Shown in pieces: positions 33,956 through 50,300 of a stretch of 64,000 nucleotides of DNA. The stretch lies in the NCBI GenBank assembly GCA_016165875.1, contig JABBOT010000013.1, positions 10,799,478 through 10,863,477 on the forward strand, given 5' to 3'. Position 1 is the stretch's first letter; every line of letters starts with the position of its first letter. The notes under the pieces are model-generated. The model had not been told where the DNA came from. It did no database searches and was given only the letters and a program-made list of their open reading frames with translations. A program made the position numbers and the translations under genes. The DNA is from Acanthopleura granulata (taxonomy: Eukaryota; Mollusca; Polyplacophora; Chitonida; Chitonidae).

Positions 33956-34419
33956 GATTCAAGGTCTTAATGACCCGTATTACACTGGGTTTAGGTTAGG
34001 AGGTCTGTGGTAAACGTAAGGGCTTTACTATGTCAAGGGCACACCCACTGTAGTCTCCTTTCAGGGCTTACCGCTGATATCCCTGACCTCAGGTTATAAA
34101 TCATACCCATCTACTCCACAGCTGGCATTAGGACACAAGTGGAAGTACGCTGCCTACCATGAGCAAAGTTTACGGATATAATGGTAGATTTATTGATTTG
34201 TTAGATTTGGTCTTCAACTTCGTGCTCAAGAATATTTCATTTATTTGTCGGTGGGAAGGTTTGTAGGGAAAACAAATCGGACAAATCTTATAAATTATCT
34301 ACAGTACCATATATACCTAACAAATCTCATGATTTAAAACCACAGCCATACCCTGGATTCGAACTTGCGAGCTCTTTGACCGACCAGTCAGGTATAAGTA
34401 TATTAATTCGGCCGAGCAT

Positions 34420-34538
34420 CGGTTTCCCCCAGGCTCTGCCCGGTTTCCTCCCACCATAATGGTGGCCGCCGCCGTTGTATAAGTGAAACATTCTTGAGTG
34501 CGTCGTAAACACCAATCAAATAAATACATAAATAAAAA
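34420..34538 (+). repeat. SINE-A, 3' part
   Basis: CATCGGTTTCCCCCAGGCTC, CCACCATAATGGTGGCCG, TTCTTGAGTGCGTCGTAA and (AAAT)n. A shorter minus-strand piece of a similar tail lies at 34206-34260. Confidence 0.8.
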
Positions 34539-35994
34539 TTTGTTAATTCTATCAAAACATTCGAAGGCTGTGAATTTCTTAGTGAATCTCACACAACGTT
34601 ACGTACCGTCGAGCGAAATGGCTGTAGTGCTTAATGGCTTGTAAGTTGTAAGTGCACATACCACTACGGGTGTGTTTAGTAAATTTTTAGTTCATTCTAC
34701 CATTGAATAATTTTGCCTTTCGTGTGACCTTTTCAGTGGAATAATCCAGGGATATAGTCTACTGAAGCCCACACGTACTTAAATATACTAGTCCCCCTGA
34801 GTTTTCAGTGTAACGCTAAATCATTACTCCACATTTTCTGATAACATCCTATAATCGTGCCGTAAACAGAGCGTAAAAACAAATGCTTGGAAAGTGTGGC
34901 ATGAGATTGTATTGTAGGGCTATGTGGGACAATGACCGATGTACCCATACATACAGGCCATGTGAGCTTTATTTGGGGCGCTTGTATCTTGTTTCGGATA
35001 GAAGTTCAGACCTGATGTTCACTTCTCCCGTGACATGGACCCTTCTCAGGTGACTCTCATGCTAAGTAACCTTGAGGCTTTCAGATCACCTGTATTTATG
35101 ACAAGAGGATTCTTTTACAGGTGACTAAGCATTCGAGTTTATCTGTAAGATGCGAATCTCACGTGGCCAGTTTCGTGGATTCTTGTGTAATTTGTAAGGC
35201 CAAGGCCTACTTGCTCGGATTCCACGTTGTGCATTTTCTAAGCCAAAATGCTCTGTTCCTTGGAAGCTTTACCGTGCCGAATTAAAAAAAATTTATCAAA
35301 CCTCTCTTCTGATATTTGAATGGCATTTTCGGTTCTCCTAAGCCATACTCGGTCCTCTTTCAGATCGGCGGTCACATTTACAGGGTAGCTTATTGGTGCC
35401 ATAGAATTTCGTTTCCGATTTTTGTTATCTTTTCTAAATGTATGAATGGGTCTATGCAACAACAGAGGAAATTTTTTTGTATGGGGACATATATTAATGC
35501 TTTCGCACAAAGGATAATACATTCACGAAAAATATTTGTGTTCTGTATCCACGTGATTTGGGAAGTTTCCTTCTCGGAGCTGCTTTATGTCTTGCTCTAG
35601 AGATAACTGTGAACTTATGAGCACTGAGCTCGAATATATACGTTATTCTGGTTCAGTCACAAATCTGACAGCCGTTACAATAAATACAGGAATCATACGC
35701 GGCTTGCGTGCCCACCCCTGGAAAAAGGTCTCACGCATATGACGCAGGAAAATAATCATTCAGATGTACTTTTTACAGTGCAGCAAGCATTCTGGAAGTA
35801 GCCTACTGCTTTTGCAACACGTTTTCCCTAATCCGGTCTCAGTCCTCATCATTAGTGGCTACACGCATGTGAAAATCCACGCATGACCAACAACGACCAT
35901 GGTTGCGTTGAAAATAGAAGAGAGCAAAAAACACCACGAAACTCTTACTTGTGACAACATCCACCTTGACCTTTATTTCACATACCATACGTGG

Positions 35995-36388
35995 GATGGT
36001 TTGCCAGTAACCTGTGGATATTCATTGGTTTCCCCGGGGCTCTTCTCGGTTTGCTCCCACCATGAGGCTGGTCGTCGTCGTATATGTGAAATATTCTAAA
36101 GTACGGCGTAAAACACTTCCGGGCTCTTCCCGGTTTGCTTCCACCGTAAGGCTGGTCGTCGTCGTATGTGTGAAATATTCTAAAGTACGGCGTGAAACAC
36201 TTCCGGGCTCTTCCCGGTTTGCTCCCACCATAAGGCTGGTCGTCGTCGTATATGTGAAATATTCTTAAGTACGGCGTAAAACACCTCCGGGCTCTTCCCG
36301 GTTTGCTCCTACCATAAGTCTGGTCGTCGTCGGATATGTGAAATATTCTTAAGTACGGCGTAAAACACCAGTCAAATAAATAAATATA
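35995..36388 (+). repeat. SINE-A with its 3' end repeated four times in tandem
   Basis: A truncated SINE-A body is followed by four units of 84-85 bp, ending at 36115, 36200, 36284 and 36368. Each has CCGGGCTCTTCCCGGTTTGC, ATAAGGCTGGTCGTCGTCG, TATGTGAAATATTCT and AAGTACGGCGTAAAACAC. The unit corresponds to the last 85 bp of the SINE. A single (AAAT)-type tail closes the array. Confidence 0.9.
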
Positions 36389-36705
36389 TCATGAACGCGC
36401 TATAACCAACCGTGAGGGAAACAGCCCAAAGCCATAATTTCGCTGATTATGCGCGGAGCAGCGAAAACTGAGTTCTTAATTACGCCACATATCAATACAA
36501 CATTGAACGGTTTTGGAATGAAGCCCTTAATACTGCCCGAAGCAGGACAAAGGGCAAGTCAGTAGTTTGTCAAAAGTAAGTCGAATCGGCTTGAAACTCG
36601 AAGTTGACCTGAAACACAATATGATCCAAGTTTTTACTTCAGTGAGATGAACCATTCTGAAAAAGTCCGTAAAGCTGATTCGTGGTGGACTGACGGACAG
36701 AATTT

Positions 36706-36945
36706 ATTCGATTCGTGTTTTACGCCGTCATGGCCGTCATCAAGAATGTGGTCGGAGAAAACCGAGCAGAACCGGGTAGAAACCCATTCCCATCAATAGA
36801 CTGCAGGCAAACGTGCCCACATACGACCGGAGCGGAAGCCAGTCTGAGCTGGGCTTAACTCACAGCCACCGCCGTGGAAAGAGGTTCCTTGCTCATTACA
36901 CTGCACAAGCTCGCTATCCTCTCACCACTGAGCCCCGGCTGACGG
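36706..36945 (-). repeat. SINE-A, diverged, with head
   Basis: The reverse complement begins CCGTCAGCCGGGGCTCAGTG (box-A-like), includes CTGTGAGTTAAGCCC in the box B position, CTGGCTTCCGCTCCGG and ends GGCGTAAAACACG. The interior is strongly changed. Confidence 0.7.
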
Positions 36946-37565
36946 GTGTAGTCTATCTTTCTCACCCATCCCTGGGTTATGGGATAGAGTAAAGAAATTG
37001 ACCCCACGATCACAATCGGGATTAAGAGATTTGCCGTCGAGTATCTCATTACGTCTGACTTCAGGAAAAAAAAAGAAATCTGATCGCCTTGGTCCCAGCT
37101 TAAATTGGATCATCTTCACACAAGCTTATATACGGGTGCCAACTCGTTCGGCTGAATGAAATCTCCAGATGACTCGTGTTCACGCCATCACTGCAACTGG
37201 GTAGGACTCTGTAGGACCAGAAACTTGACCGAAACAGCTTGTTTAAATAGATGCCTTCATCTTGAATCCACTTATCCAGCACAGACCAATTATTCAATGG
37301 TGCATTAGGAAACGACAGTAAATGAATATCAGCTTGACGCTAGTCCTAACGGGAGACAATTCTAGTAATTCCTGTAGCTTTCACATCCTGTTTTAAGTGT
37401 TGGCTCTTCAGTCCTGATTTAACACCTTTTTTAAAGCACGATAGTGTCTCTGAAGTGAAGCCATCACATTTACGGTGCTGACTCACCAGTGAATCAGATA
37501 AACATTCAGAGGACACAATACCGCATCCAGTAGCAAAGACACCCGCACCATACCACTTCTATCTA

Positions 37566-37722
37566 TTTACTTATTTGATTGGTGTTTTATGCCGTGAAGA
37601 ATATTTCACTTGAACAACGGCGTCCAGCATTATGGTGGGAGGAAGCCCGGTGGAAACCCACGATCATCTGCAGGTTGCTGGGAGGCCTTCCGAGGTATGA
37701 GTGGACAGGAAGCCAGAATGAA
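37566..37722 (-). repeat. SINE-A, 3' part
   Basis: The reverse complement shows CAACCTGCAGATGATCGTGG, CCTCCCACCATAATGCTGG and CACGGCATAAAACACCAATC. Confidence 0.85.
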
Positions 37723-37942
37723 CTGGCCCCTGTTCCACAAATCAATCGTAGGTCATGTTAATTGTAACCACCATGGCTACCAATCTCTTTAAAATGGTGC
37801 CTGGACATAAAATCACAGCACCCACTCCTAAGCAATTTCTAAATTATAGGTGATTTTAGGTCTATTTGTAGGTGAGCAAATTCCACATGAACACCTTTTT
37901 TTCTAAACCAAACACAAAAAAGCTGAACTTGATAACTGATGG

Positions 37943-37948
37943 TTTATT
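37943..37948 (-). terminator. RPL30: RPL30 polyadenylation signal
   Basis: AATAAA on the minus strand, about 42 bp after the RPL30 stop codon. The transcript probably ends near 37925. The short 3' UTR is normal for a ribosomal protein gene. Confidence 0.75.
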
Positions 37949-37989
37949 TAAGCACAATTCCTGGTCTCCCTTGGGTGGGGACACAAGGC

Positions 37990-40945
<2,956 letters not shown>

Positions 40946-40966
<21 letters not shown>

Positions 40967-40993
40967 TTTGGCGGTTTGCTTGGCGAGACCGAC
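40946..40993 (-). CDS. RPL30: RPL30 exon with start codon (MVATKKV)
   Basis: The ATG is at 40966-40964, seven codons before a GTAAGG donor. The exon extends to 40993 as 5' UTR behind a TTTCAG acceptor, so the first transcript exon is separate. The start context GCCAAAATGG is good. Confidence 0.95.
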
Positions 40994-41119
40994 CTGAAAT
41001 TATAACAAAATCACAACTTAAGATGTTTATTCAACACAAGAAATACAGTTCGTAACATAAAACGGCTCGAACAGGGTGAAAAATTAAGGTATTTTAGAGA
41101 TTGTTCTTCACAACCCACC

Positions 41120-41151
41120 GGTGTATTCAAGCACGTTGTGCAAAAAGAGGG
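41120..41151 (-). promoter_or_regulatory. RPL30: RPL30 non-coding first exon with a 5' TOP-like start
   Basis: On the minus strand, CCCTCTTTTTGCAC near 41151-41138 is a cytosine followed by a pyrimidine run. That is the 5' terminal oligopyrimidine signal typical of ribosomal protein mRNAs, which places translation under mTOR control. A GTGGGT donor follows at 41118. The exact start is inferred. Confidence 0.65.
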
Positions 41152-41314
41152 CGCTACTTGTCAGATCTCGCTGAAACCCCAAAGCTGCGAGATTTGGAGA
41201 GACCTTGACAGCATTCCACACGAAACATGGCGGTAAACTTCACCACCACATCGTAGTCGTTGCATATCCCGGCACGTCATACCGAACTCATCGAATATAT
41301 CTTAACATTTCAAG
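41152..41314. promoter_or_regulatory. Shared divergent promoter of RPL30 and WDR35
   Basis: Only about 164 bp separate the RPL30 TOP-like start from the WDR35 start codon, with the genes head to head. An AAACATGGCGG motif at 41223-41233 resembles a YY1 site, common in housekeeping and ribosomal protein promoters. I see no TATA box at the expected place for either gene and no convincing RFX X-box. Confidence 0.7.
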
Positions 41315-41338
41315 ATGTTTGTGTACTTAAGTAAAAAG
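41315..41338 (+). CDS. WDR35: WDR35 exon 1 (MFVYLSKK)
   Basis: Start codon plus seven codons, then donor GTAATG. The opening MFxYLSKK is that of animal IFT121. Confidence 0.95.
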
Positions 41339-44300
41339 GTAATGTATGCTCCGATATTACGTCACTGACGTGTTTGTCTGGAATGTGTATTTTGTTCGTA
41401 GTTATCGGGCGTTGCTAATGAAGCCGATTTGAGTTTCCAACATTTGACAGGTGTCTTCCGTGGTGGAAAATTCCTACAAATTTTAAGAGCTTTAATGAAG
41501 TTTTATATAATTGAAATTTAACTGATCGGAAAGTCAGACTGCCACATTTTCGTTAAGTAAGCACTTTGGCCATTCGGATGCGCACCCCCCCTCCCAAATT
41601 ACACAATTTTTAAGTGATCTTTCAGCCTTTAACATAATTGAATACATTTGTTTTCTTGCATAACTCTACGAAGAATAAATAGCGCGTGGCTTGTGCAATC
41701 CTTGTTATTTTTGAAACTAGTAAATATTTGAAACTGACTATATATATGACTATACAGTGGCTATATAAGGTGTGCTCATATGCCAGCGATGAATCGTGTA
41801 ATTGAAACAGTGAAGAAGCGAATAAATATAACACGCATAAAAGATAAGCAGTTGGAAGCAGTCAGTGCAGCTTGAGATGGGAAACATGCCTGATGTTATA
41901 CATTGCTTCAGCCTGGCTGGCAGCAAGGTCGGACAGCCAGTCAGTGCTCTTGTTGATTTCAGAGTGGTGAGCATGGCCTGCACTGGCTCTGAGGGACAAT
42001 TTTTGCTGTCAAATTTTGAGTTTGAAAGCCAATTTCTTACGATCTGGAGGGACTTGCGGCATTTACATGGTGTCGTTTGGTGTGTTGTTCTTTCCCTCTT
42101 CAAGGATATATCAAATTTTGATGGAGCAGAGACGATATTCTGAACAGATGCAGCGAATGAAGACGCCTCATTGGTGACATTTAATGGTCTGCTAAATAGG
42201 TCAGTGCAAGACTCTGGGTATACATAACAATATATAAAAGTAGTCCAGAGTCATGATGTAGGACTAATATCAACACAGCATTTAGTCTGACCCTAAAACA
42301 CCACAGGTATTTCCATGTGATGGTCACTTAGCCTGTAGTTATCACTCCAGGGAATGTTAAGACTTGACACTTGTTTTGTAGATTGCTATTCCCAACAACA
42401 CCAGACTACGATGTGTTTCATGGAACAAAGATCAAGGGTACATTGCGTGTGGAGGAGAAGATGGACTTCTGAAAGTGTTAAAACTGGAGACGCAAACAGG
42501 TAGTCATCAGTGAACCAACAGAGAGGTCATTAAAGGGAGGTTATTAAGTCACTGACGTGACAGGTGTGTTAGACTGGATTGATCCATTCATTGGTATTCA
42601 GCATTGTTCTTGGGAAAATACTACTCATACAGTGGTGTCAGTCCATTTCCTTTAAATGGAGAAAGTTCAAGTGCCTTGAGTAATCCTCCAGCTCTTGGCA
42701 AATGTGGGTAACTGAGTAAATTTCTAACATGTAACTGAAAAGTTTTCTCTGTAAATTAAGCTTAACGTGTGTATTATGTTGTTGGCAGAAATGTACAATC
42801 CAGCATACATGTACAGGACAACATTTAAGTCCCAAAGAGTGGTGTTGGCTGCAAGAAAAATACAGGCACAATAGGTTTGATTTATTTATTTATTTGATTG
42901 GTACTCTACGCCGTACTCAAGAATATTTCACTCCTACGACGGTGGCCAGTGTTATGATGGGAGGAAACCAAGCAGAGCCCGGGGAAAACCCACCACCATC
43001 CACCGGTTGGTGGCAGACCTTCCCACATACGGCCGGAGACCATAGGTTTGAGGATTCTGAATTAAAGTTCCTAGCTTTCCCAGAAACATGCTGGTTACAC
43101 CATACCTACACTGAAAGAGCAGGTGTGAGATTTTGAAACGTAAGTGAACTGCTACTTTATCATCTGTATTGTGCCCCTTGTAGTAATGATATTGAGTCTC
43201 CTGTAGTGACACTGATGAGTTTTACATAATATACAAGTAGTGTAACTACGATAAACGAAGACATCAGTGTGACTCTGTATTTCGGCATTTTATTTTGCCG
43301 TCATCGGGAGAGTGATGGCAAAATAGAACGCTGGAATATCGAGTCACATTGAAGTCTTTGTTTCTCAGAGTTACACTACTCATGTATTGGGAATGAATCT
43401 GATGACTTAAATTTGATTTTACAATTTACTTAAAGAAATAATTATTACACCAGTTATAAGTGCGTGTGTTAGTGCACTGTTGATTATTCTTTAACATTTG
43501 TCCTATGCTTTCAGGAAAGGATGTGAAGGTCAAAGGCCTGGCAGCTCCCAGCAACCTGTCCATGAACCAGACCCTGGAGGGTCACAGTGGTGGGTGTGGC
43601 ATTCTGGTGATGAGTAGAGAACGAAATTCATCATTTACTTTTCTTTATAGATATATGGATATCAATCCTTTACAGAGTTTAAGAAGAATACATGTATGTG
43701 AGGAAAATGAGGGGAAAAAGTTATTATCAGTGATAACATTGGGTAGGTTGGGTGGGATAAATGATTGACCCTTTTTACTTCTCTAACCAGTTTCTATTGA
43801 TGGGCTGTTTGTAATAATGTGCTCTAAAGAAGCCTGAGTAAAGCAGTGAATAAAGGTCATAAAATATACTTTTGGGGGTGGAAAAAACATTTTTTTCTGT
43901 GTTCTACGTGAATGCATAACAATGCATTATATAGTCATGGCAATTTCCCAACTCTCAGGCCAGAAGTTGTTGACCAAAGTACAACCAATAACAAATAGTT
44001 CTAAAGATGATGAACAGATTTAATCTTTCTCGTGTCCAGTTTTGCTACATGTTCTTTTTTAGAAGTATTATAGGGAGGAGATGTGCAGTTACAATTCAGT
44101 AAAATGAATTTAACATTCAAAGATGTCATTTTTTCCCCTTTCGCGTACAGGAACATTTTGTTGTTTTTGTGAGGGTCATTTGGGCTACAGTGCCAGACCT
44201 GTCAGTTTGTGAGAGGTAAATGATTCAGAGGACAACTCTTTATCAGTATACACAAATAAAAAAAAAAATGTAAATGACTTAACGCCAGCAATTTTCACAG

Positions 44301-47300
44301 TGTTAGAGGTGTGACCGCTTTTGTTTTGTTTTTGTGTTGCTTTCGATCTTCACAGGCCCCATGCCTGCGTGATGCTCGTTCTCCATCTTGTAAAATCTTT
44401 CATCATCGAAGGCCATGTGTGTGCCATACTCAGTAAATATTGCTTCACTTGCTGAATATATAAGATCAATAACAGTTGAACAGTAGTGTGTTTGTATCAG
44501 TACTTATTACGGTTTTGCCAAATACCCAAACCTGATCTCAGATCGGCGGACTGGAGATCAGACCTTGAGGCTTTTAGGCCAGCCCTGCCCAGCCAGTGGT
44601 TATGTCAAGCGATGTAAATCATTTTTCAAGGAATTAGAACAAAGATGTCATGCTCTAGACTGGAACAGATCTATACCCATGTGTAACTGCCAACAATACA
44701 CATCTAAAAGTAAGTTTAAGTGTAAACTTGTTCTAAATGCGTCAGAAATCACAGGTTGGTAAGAACGAAAATTGGACACTGCATAATGAATCAGATTTCG
44801 CTGTTGAAGTAATACTTCAACGTTAGGCCTAGGTAGGGCATGGCAAGAGAAATTTATAAAGCTCAGGATGTCATATTACATGATTTTTATGAAGTTGATT
44901 TGGGTCATTAGAAATGAAATGGAGTGTTCTCAACAATTCAAATGGGATTGACAGTGTCCAACCACAGTGCAGCAGGAATCTATAACTGTTCTGTGTATAG
45001 GCTATCATGCATGCCTCGCCTGAAGCATATAGTTTGTATAAAAAGTAGAGAAACTATATGTTGGATGGATATCAATAAAATTCCCCTGGCCCCTTTCTTA
45101 GTGTAGACAGTCATATATGTATGCTGTTCAAAGTGTTATACTATGTAAATTTTGGCATATCAGTTAATTATATACAGACTTTATCGTACTGGAAAAAAAA
45201 AATTTTTCATAACTTCCTTTCATGGAACCGATTTTGTGTTTCTTGTTTGTCATTTTTGGTTTCCATGAACGTGGAACACAGAAGTGAAGAGTTGTTGTCG
45301 CTTAGGCTAGTACGGGTGAAATCCCCAGCCTCTAGGCAACAATTTGAATCATCACTAATTAGTATTTACTGCCCTCATAAAGCGACTCTCAAACCTCCTG
45401 GCTTGCAAAACAAAACGTTGATGGGTAAAAGTATGAAATCATGATAGATTTACTTTAATGTCTTGATCATAAATAAAGACGAGGCAGCAGAATTATCTAC
45501 ATGCAAGAAACCTGAGCATTCATCATAGCATAAATTTCAGTGCCTATAGGCTCTAGTTAGTAAGATATCACCCCACCTTTCTTTGATTGGTAGAACTCTC
45601 AAAATTAGACAAAATAAACTTTCTCGTCATGGATTTAAGTTTATCTCAAATTCACCATTAAATGACATGAGCTTAGCAGGGTTGTGATAAATCTTTGTGC
45701 GTCTTGCAAATTTAGGATTAAGCAATTGTAACTCATGGCATTGTATCACAATCTGCTGAATATCTTCTGTTGCCAGGTAATGTACAGGTGGTGACCTGGA
45801 ATGAGAACTACCAGAAGCTGACCACAAGTGACCAGTATGGGCTGATCATCGTCTGGATGCTGTACAAAGGTTAGTTCTGGCGGAAGCGAGTTTGTGCGGG
45901 AATACAGGCATGTGGTCAGGAAATCCACTGAATATCATCGTTATAAGTACAATACATCAGTGAAGTATGAATAAAGAAGTACTACTCAAATACAGGAGCA
46001 ATTACTTAATTGTTTGTGCACTATTATTTCTTTCTGTTTTTGTGTTTTGTGGTTAAAATTAAATCATTATTATTGCCAGCTCACTTTTGTGGACATTATT
46101 ATCTGTACATGCATTGGTTGTTGCTCTATGGAGTCAAACCTCAACAAGCAAATATTGAAACATTCTCATTCTGCAAGTTTTTCAGTGGAAAGTTTGTAAG
46201 TTCATTAGTTTCACCTCCTATTTTTTAATTTTCTGAGATTTCCTCTCACTCGGGAATGGTTTGTTTTCAGGTTCGTGGTACGAGGAAATGATCAACAACA
46301 GAAACAAATCGGTAGTCCGAAGCATGAAATGGAATTCCGACGGACAGAAGATTTGTATTGTCTATGAAGATGGTAGGTTGTAACGCTGAGTAAATATCCA
46401 GGAGGAATGTTAAGAAAATATCTTTTCGATGACTCTATATTTAGATTGAAAAAAAAAACATAAGGGGAAAAAAACACAACCTGTAATGACTTCTAAAAAC
46501 TGACAGTTAATGAGTGTTGAATTTCATGCTTCATTGTTTTTCTGAAAATAGTAGAATGAAGGGACTGCACATGTTCTGTTTTGCACAGGAGCGGTTATTG
46601 TGGGATCAGTGGACGGAAACAGAATCTGGGGTAAAGAGCTAAGAGGTTTGCAGCTGGCCCATGTTGAGGTGAGTCTGTGTAACCGTGTACATCCCTGGTC
46701 AAGGGACGTGGTGCATGATGAGGATAGTTCATGCAAGGAGATGGGATATCAAGAATTGTCAGCTTCAGAGATGTGACGAACATCACTTGTCAAGAGCAGA
46801 CGGTTCCTGATATCCCATCTCATGGCATGCTCCTCATATTTTGCTACATCGAAGAAAAGAAAAAGTGTACGTTGTATGTCGATGACGGATCAAGTCATTT
46901 TTCAGTTATGTACTCATCAAACAAGCAGATGTCGGAGATCACAAAAGGGAGATCACTGCAGTGTAATAAGTGCATGAAACCGCTGGATATAAGCGGGAAA
47001 TGGTTGATTATCATTTTATGAGTGCTGTTACCATTGTACATCATCAATTATTACCAGTTCGTGTTGTACTTGTTAGGTGTACATGTACGTTTGTATTAAT
47101 GAAAGAAGTGTAAAAGGTATGGTTCTTCAACGTTGCTGAAGTCTTGTGACTCTTTTTTTCTTTCAGTGGTCACCCGATGGCAAAATACTCCTGTTCGGAA
47201 TGACTAATGGCGAGATCCACATCTTCGACAACTTGGGCAATTTTATAGTGAGTTAAAATTGCGTGCGCACCTACATAAGGCGTACATTATTATAAACCAG

Positions 47301-50300
47301 GTTTAGTTGCAATAGTTGGATGCTCAGCGTGTCTGTGGTCTAAAGGGTATCTTGCCCCTGCTGGAATGAGTTTCGCTTTCCGTCATAAATCTAGGCTTCA
47401 CACAGGCTGAGACAATTCAACCACTGGTTGGCTGTGAATATCAGTTTTTTGACTGAGGAGGTTGCATGTTGAATACATTATATAGCCTGTCAGAGGGGCC
47501 CCGTGGTGTAATGTTTACTGGACGATGATAATATACAGTACAATGACCCAGGCATGCCAGTAGCCCATCCCCGATGTGGCGATCACATGTGGTCACTGTG
47601 ACTGGCTTTCTCTCCTGCTGTACGTGGGAAGGTCTACCAGCAACCTGCATTTGCTCGTGGGTTTCCCTGGGGGCTTTGTCCCACCATAATGCTCTCCGCC
47701 GTCAATATGGCATAAAACACCAATCAATGAATAATTCTGGTTCTTTATGCAGGTGGTGCTGTTGTTGTCTTTGTGCTTTGCCCAGTTTCTTCGTCCTACG
47801 TCCACATGTGTATAGGAGTCATCATTCTTGAGTACAGTTTAAACTGAACTTAATCACCGTCTTAAGACGAAGCAAGGTCATTTGAAGTGGTTGATTTTAA
47901 TGCCACGTCAGAACTGATTAATCATAACCCCAATTCATGAATCCTGTTGCCTTATTGGGCCTTATTACAAGAAACTAACAAGAATTGGAGAATGATGGCT
48001 CTGGACTATGAAATGTGATCGCCAGAAAAACACATACATGGGTGAAAAAAGATATTGATGTTGTTAATATTCAAAGGCAGTATAGGTTAAAAGGACATGG
48101 TGACTTGCTTTCGCCAAGCTTGGTTTTCTACATGTACTCCCACGAACCTGACTGCCTTCATATAAGTGAATTGTTCTTGAGTACAAGATTTCACACCTAT
48201 AAACTAGACCATGATTTTAGTGATCCACTGTACTAAATGCCAGGTATGATTTGTTCCAGTCCAAACTGCAGGTGTACTGCCTGGGGAATGTGTCGGGATC
48301 TATCCACATCTCCGGGCTGGAATGGTACAATGGCATGCATGGTTACCTGGAGCCTAACTGCCCCTCTCTCTCTGTTTGCTTCGACAACGGGCGGTGTCAG
48401 ATCATGAAACACGAAAATGATGAAAGTACGCTACCTTCCTGTTCTCCAGGAAATGCATGGAATTGGATCATAACTGGTCATTTGTCGAACTCTTGACATC
48501 ATTTTAGCCCATCTTTATCTACCGATTTGTGATTTGGTAAATTTGTTAATCAGTTTACCTTGGCTGGCCTCCGTGGCTCAGTCGGTTAGCGCACTATCGC
48601 AGCACAATGACCCGAAGCCTCACACCAATGCTGTCGCTATGTGAGTTCAAGTCCAGCTCATGCTGGCTTCCTCTCTGGCCGTACGTGGGAAGGTCTGCCA
48701 GCAACCTGCGGATGGTCGTGGGTTTCCCCCGCGCCCTGCCTGGTTTCCTCCCACCATAATGCTGGCCGCCGTCGTAGAAGTGAAATACTCTTGAATACGG
48801 CGTAAAACACCAATCAAATAAATAAATAAATTTATCAGTTTACCTTGCAGTTATTTGTATTTGATTAATTGTATCTTTGAATAGTTTTGATTCTGTATAC
48901 CATAATATACACCAGTAATAATTACTCATAGCATAAATCTTGTTTGAAACATTCTTGACAAAGTTCTGGGTGCCAAAAAAAGTGTCATGATCTTAATTCT
49001 ACAACTTAACAGTCACTTAAAACGACAGACCATGTTTTTAAAAAGAACGCATAATCTGAAAGGCAATTTTGTGCTGATTGCAAATATAGTCTGCATTGCT
49101 TTTTGCCTGTTTTTTTTTTTATAGTGATTAAAACGGATATAAAAATTGAGGTCCTAAGGTAGACTTATTGGACCATATTGAAGCACAGTGATATCACAGA
49201 TTCTTGTTAGCTGCAAAAAGCACTGATTGCTGTGTCTGTTGCACGTGAATATATGTGTAGTACAACATATGTATCTGTACGTAATGTGGGAAAGTAAAAA
49301 TTACATCATGTTTTGTGGCAAAAATGATTCCGTGACGCCACTGGGATTCAGTATGGTCCAAAAAACCCACCATAGCAGATCAGCCTTCATTTCCGTTGTA
49401 AAAAAAAATGCCAAGAAATAATGACCACATTTCGAATCAGCACAAAATTGACTTTCAGATGATGTGTACTTTCTAAATGTATGGTCTGTTCTTTTAAATG
49501 AACTTCAGTATCTTTGGATGTTATATTTGTGAGAATGAAAAACAATAGTCTACCTCTCCTGAAATTCATCCTGGTGACTTGAGGAGACATGCACATTTGC
49601 TACAGTGTACTGACGACTAACTGAAACTATTCCTCCACAGACCCTATCCTCATAGACACGGGGATGCAGGTGGCCCAGACTGGCTGGAACCATTCAGGCT
49701 CTGTCTTGGCTGTGGCCGGGTCACAGAAAACCTCGGGACAGGAGAAGGATGTCAATGTGGTGCAGTTTTACACCCCATTCGGAGAGGTAAGATTGTTATT
49801 CATCTTTGCTCTTGTTTTATCAGGGGCCTCTGTGGCCGAGGGGGTTAACGTGCCAGTGCCGCATTATGACCCTGTGTCTCTCACCAATGCGGTCGCTGTG
49901 AGTTCAGGTCCATCTCATGCTGGCTTCCTCTGCGGCCGTACGTGGGAAAGTCTGACAGCAACCTGCATATGGTCGTGGGGTTTCCCCAGGGTGCTGCCCG
50001 GTTTCCTCCCATCATAATACTGTCCACTGTCGTATAAGTGAAGTAGTGTTGAATACGTCATAAAACACCAATTAAATAAATAAATTTAGTTGTATTGAGC
50101 AAGCAGAAGCCTAAAATGAAACCTTACCAGATGTATGCATCCTCTGGCTAGAATTTAGGAAATCGGAAGAAATTCAGTTTTGTGTGAAAAGTACCAAAGG
50201 TGTGAAAATTGAGGGTTGTTCAAAGGGGATTTGAACCGACAGTCTCTGGCTTTCCATTCCATGCAATTATAATCCAGGAAACCAAAGGAAAATCCTCTCC

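Larger units (their letters stand above)
28261..37924. other. Intergenic region between otopetrin and RPL30
   Basis: No spliced gene is recognised. SINE copies, R2 fragments and small duplications are listed separately. The remaining parts (28261-29250, 30100-30470, 30740-31800, 31960-33250, 34540-35980 and 36950-37560) show no feature I can support. Confidence 0.6.

Noticed and set aside
36014..36268. Repetitive peptide frames on both strands at the SINE tail array
   Set aside because: They come from the tandem SINE ends and carry no independent coding evidence.
41750..42143. Overlapping open frames of 117 codons (-) and 92 codons (+) in WDR35 intron 1
   Set aside because: No family recognised, no clear splice signals, and they lie on both strands of the same stretch. 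It may be an unknown repeat or chance.
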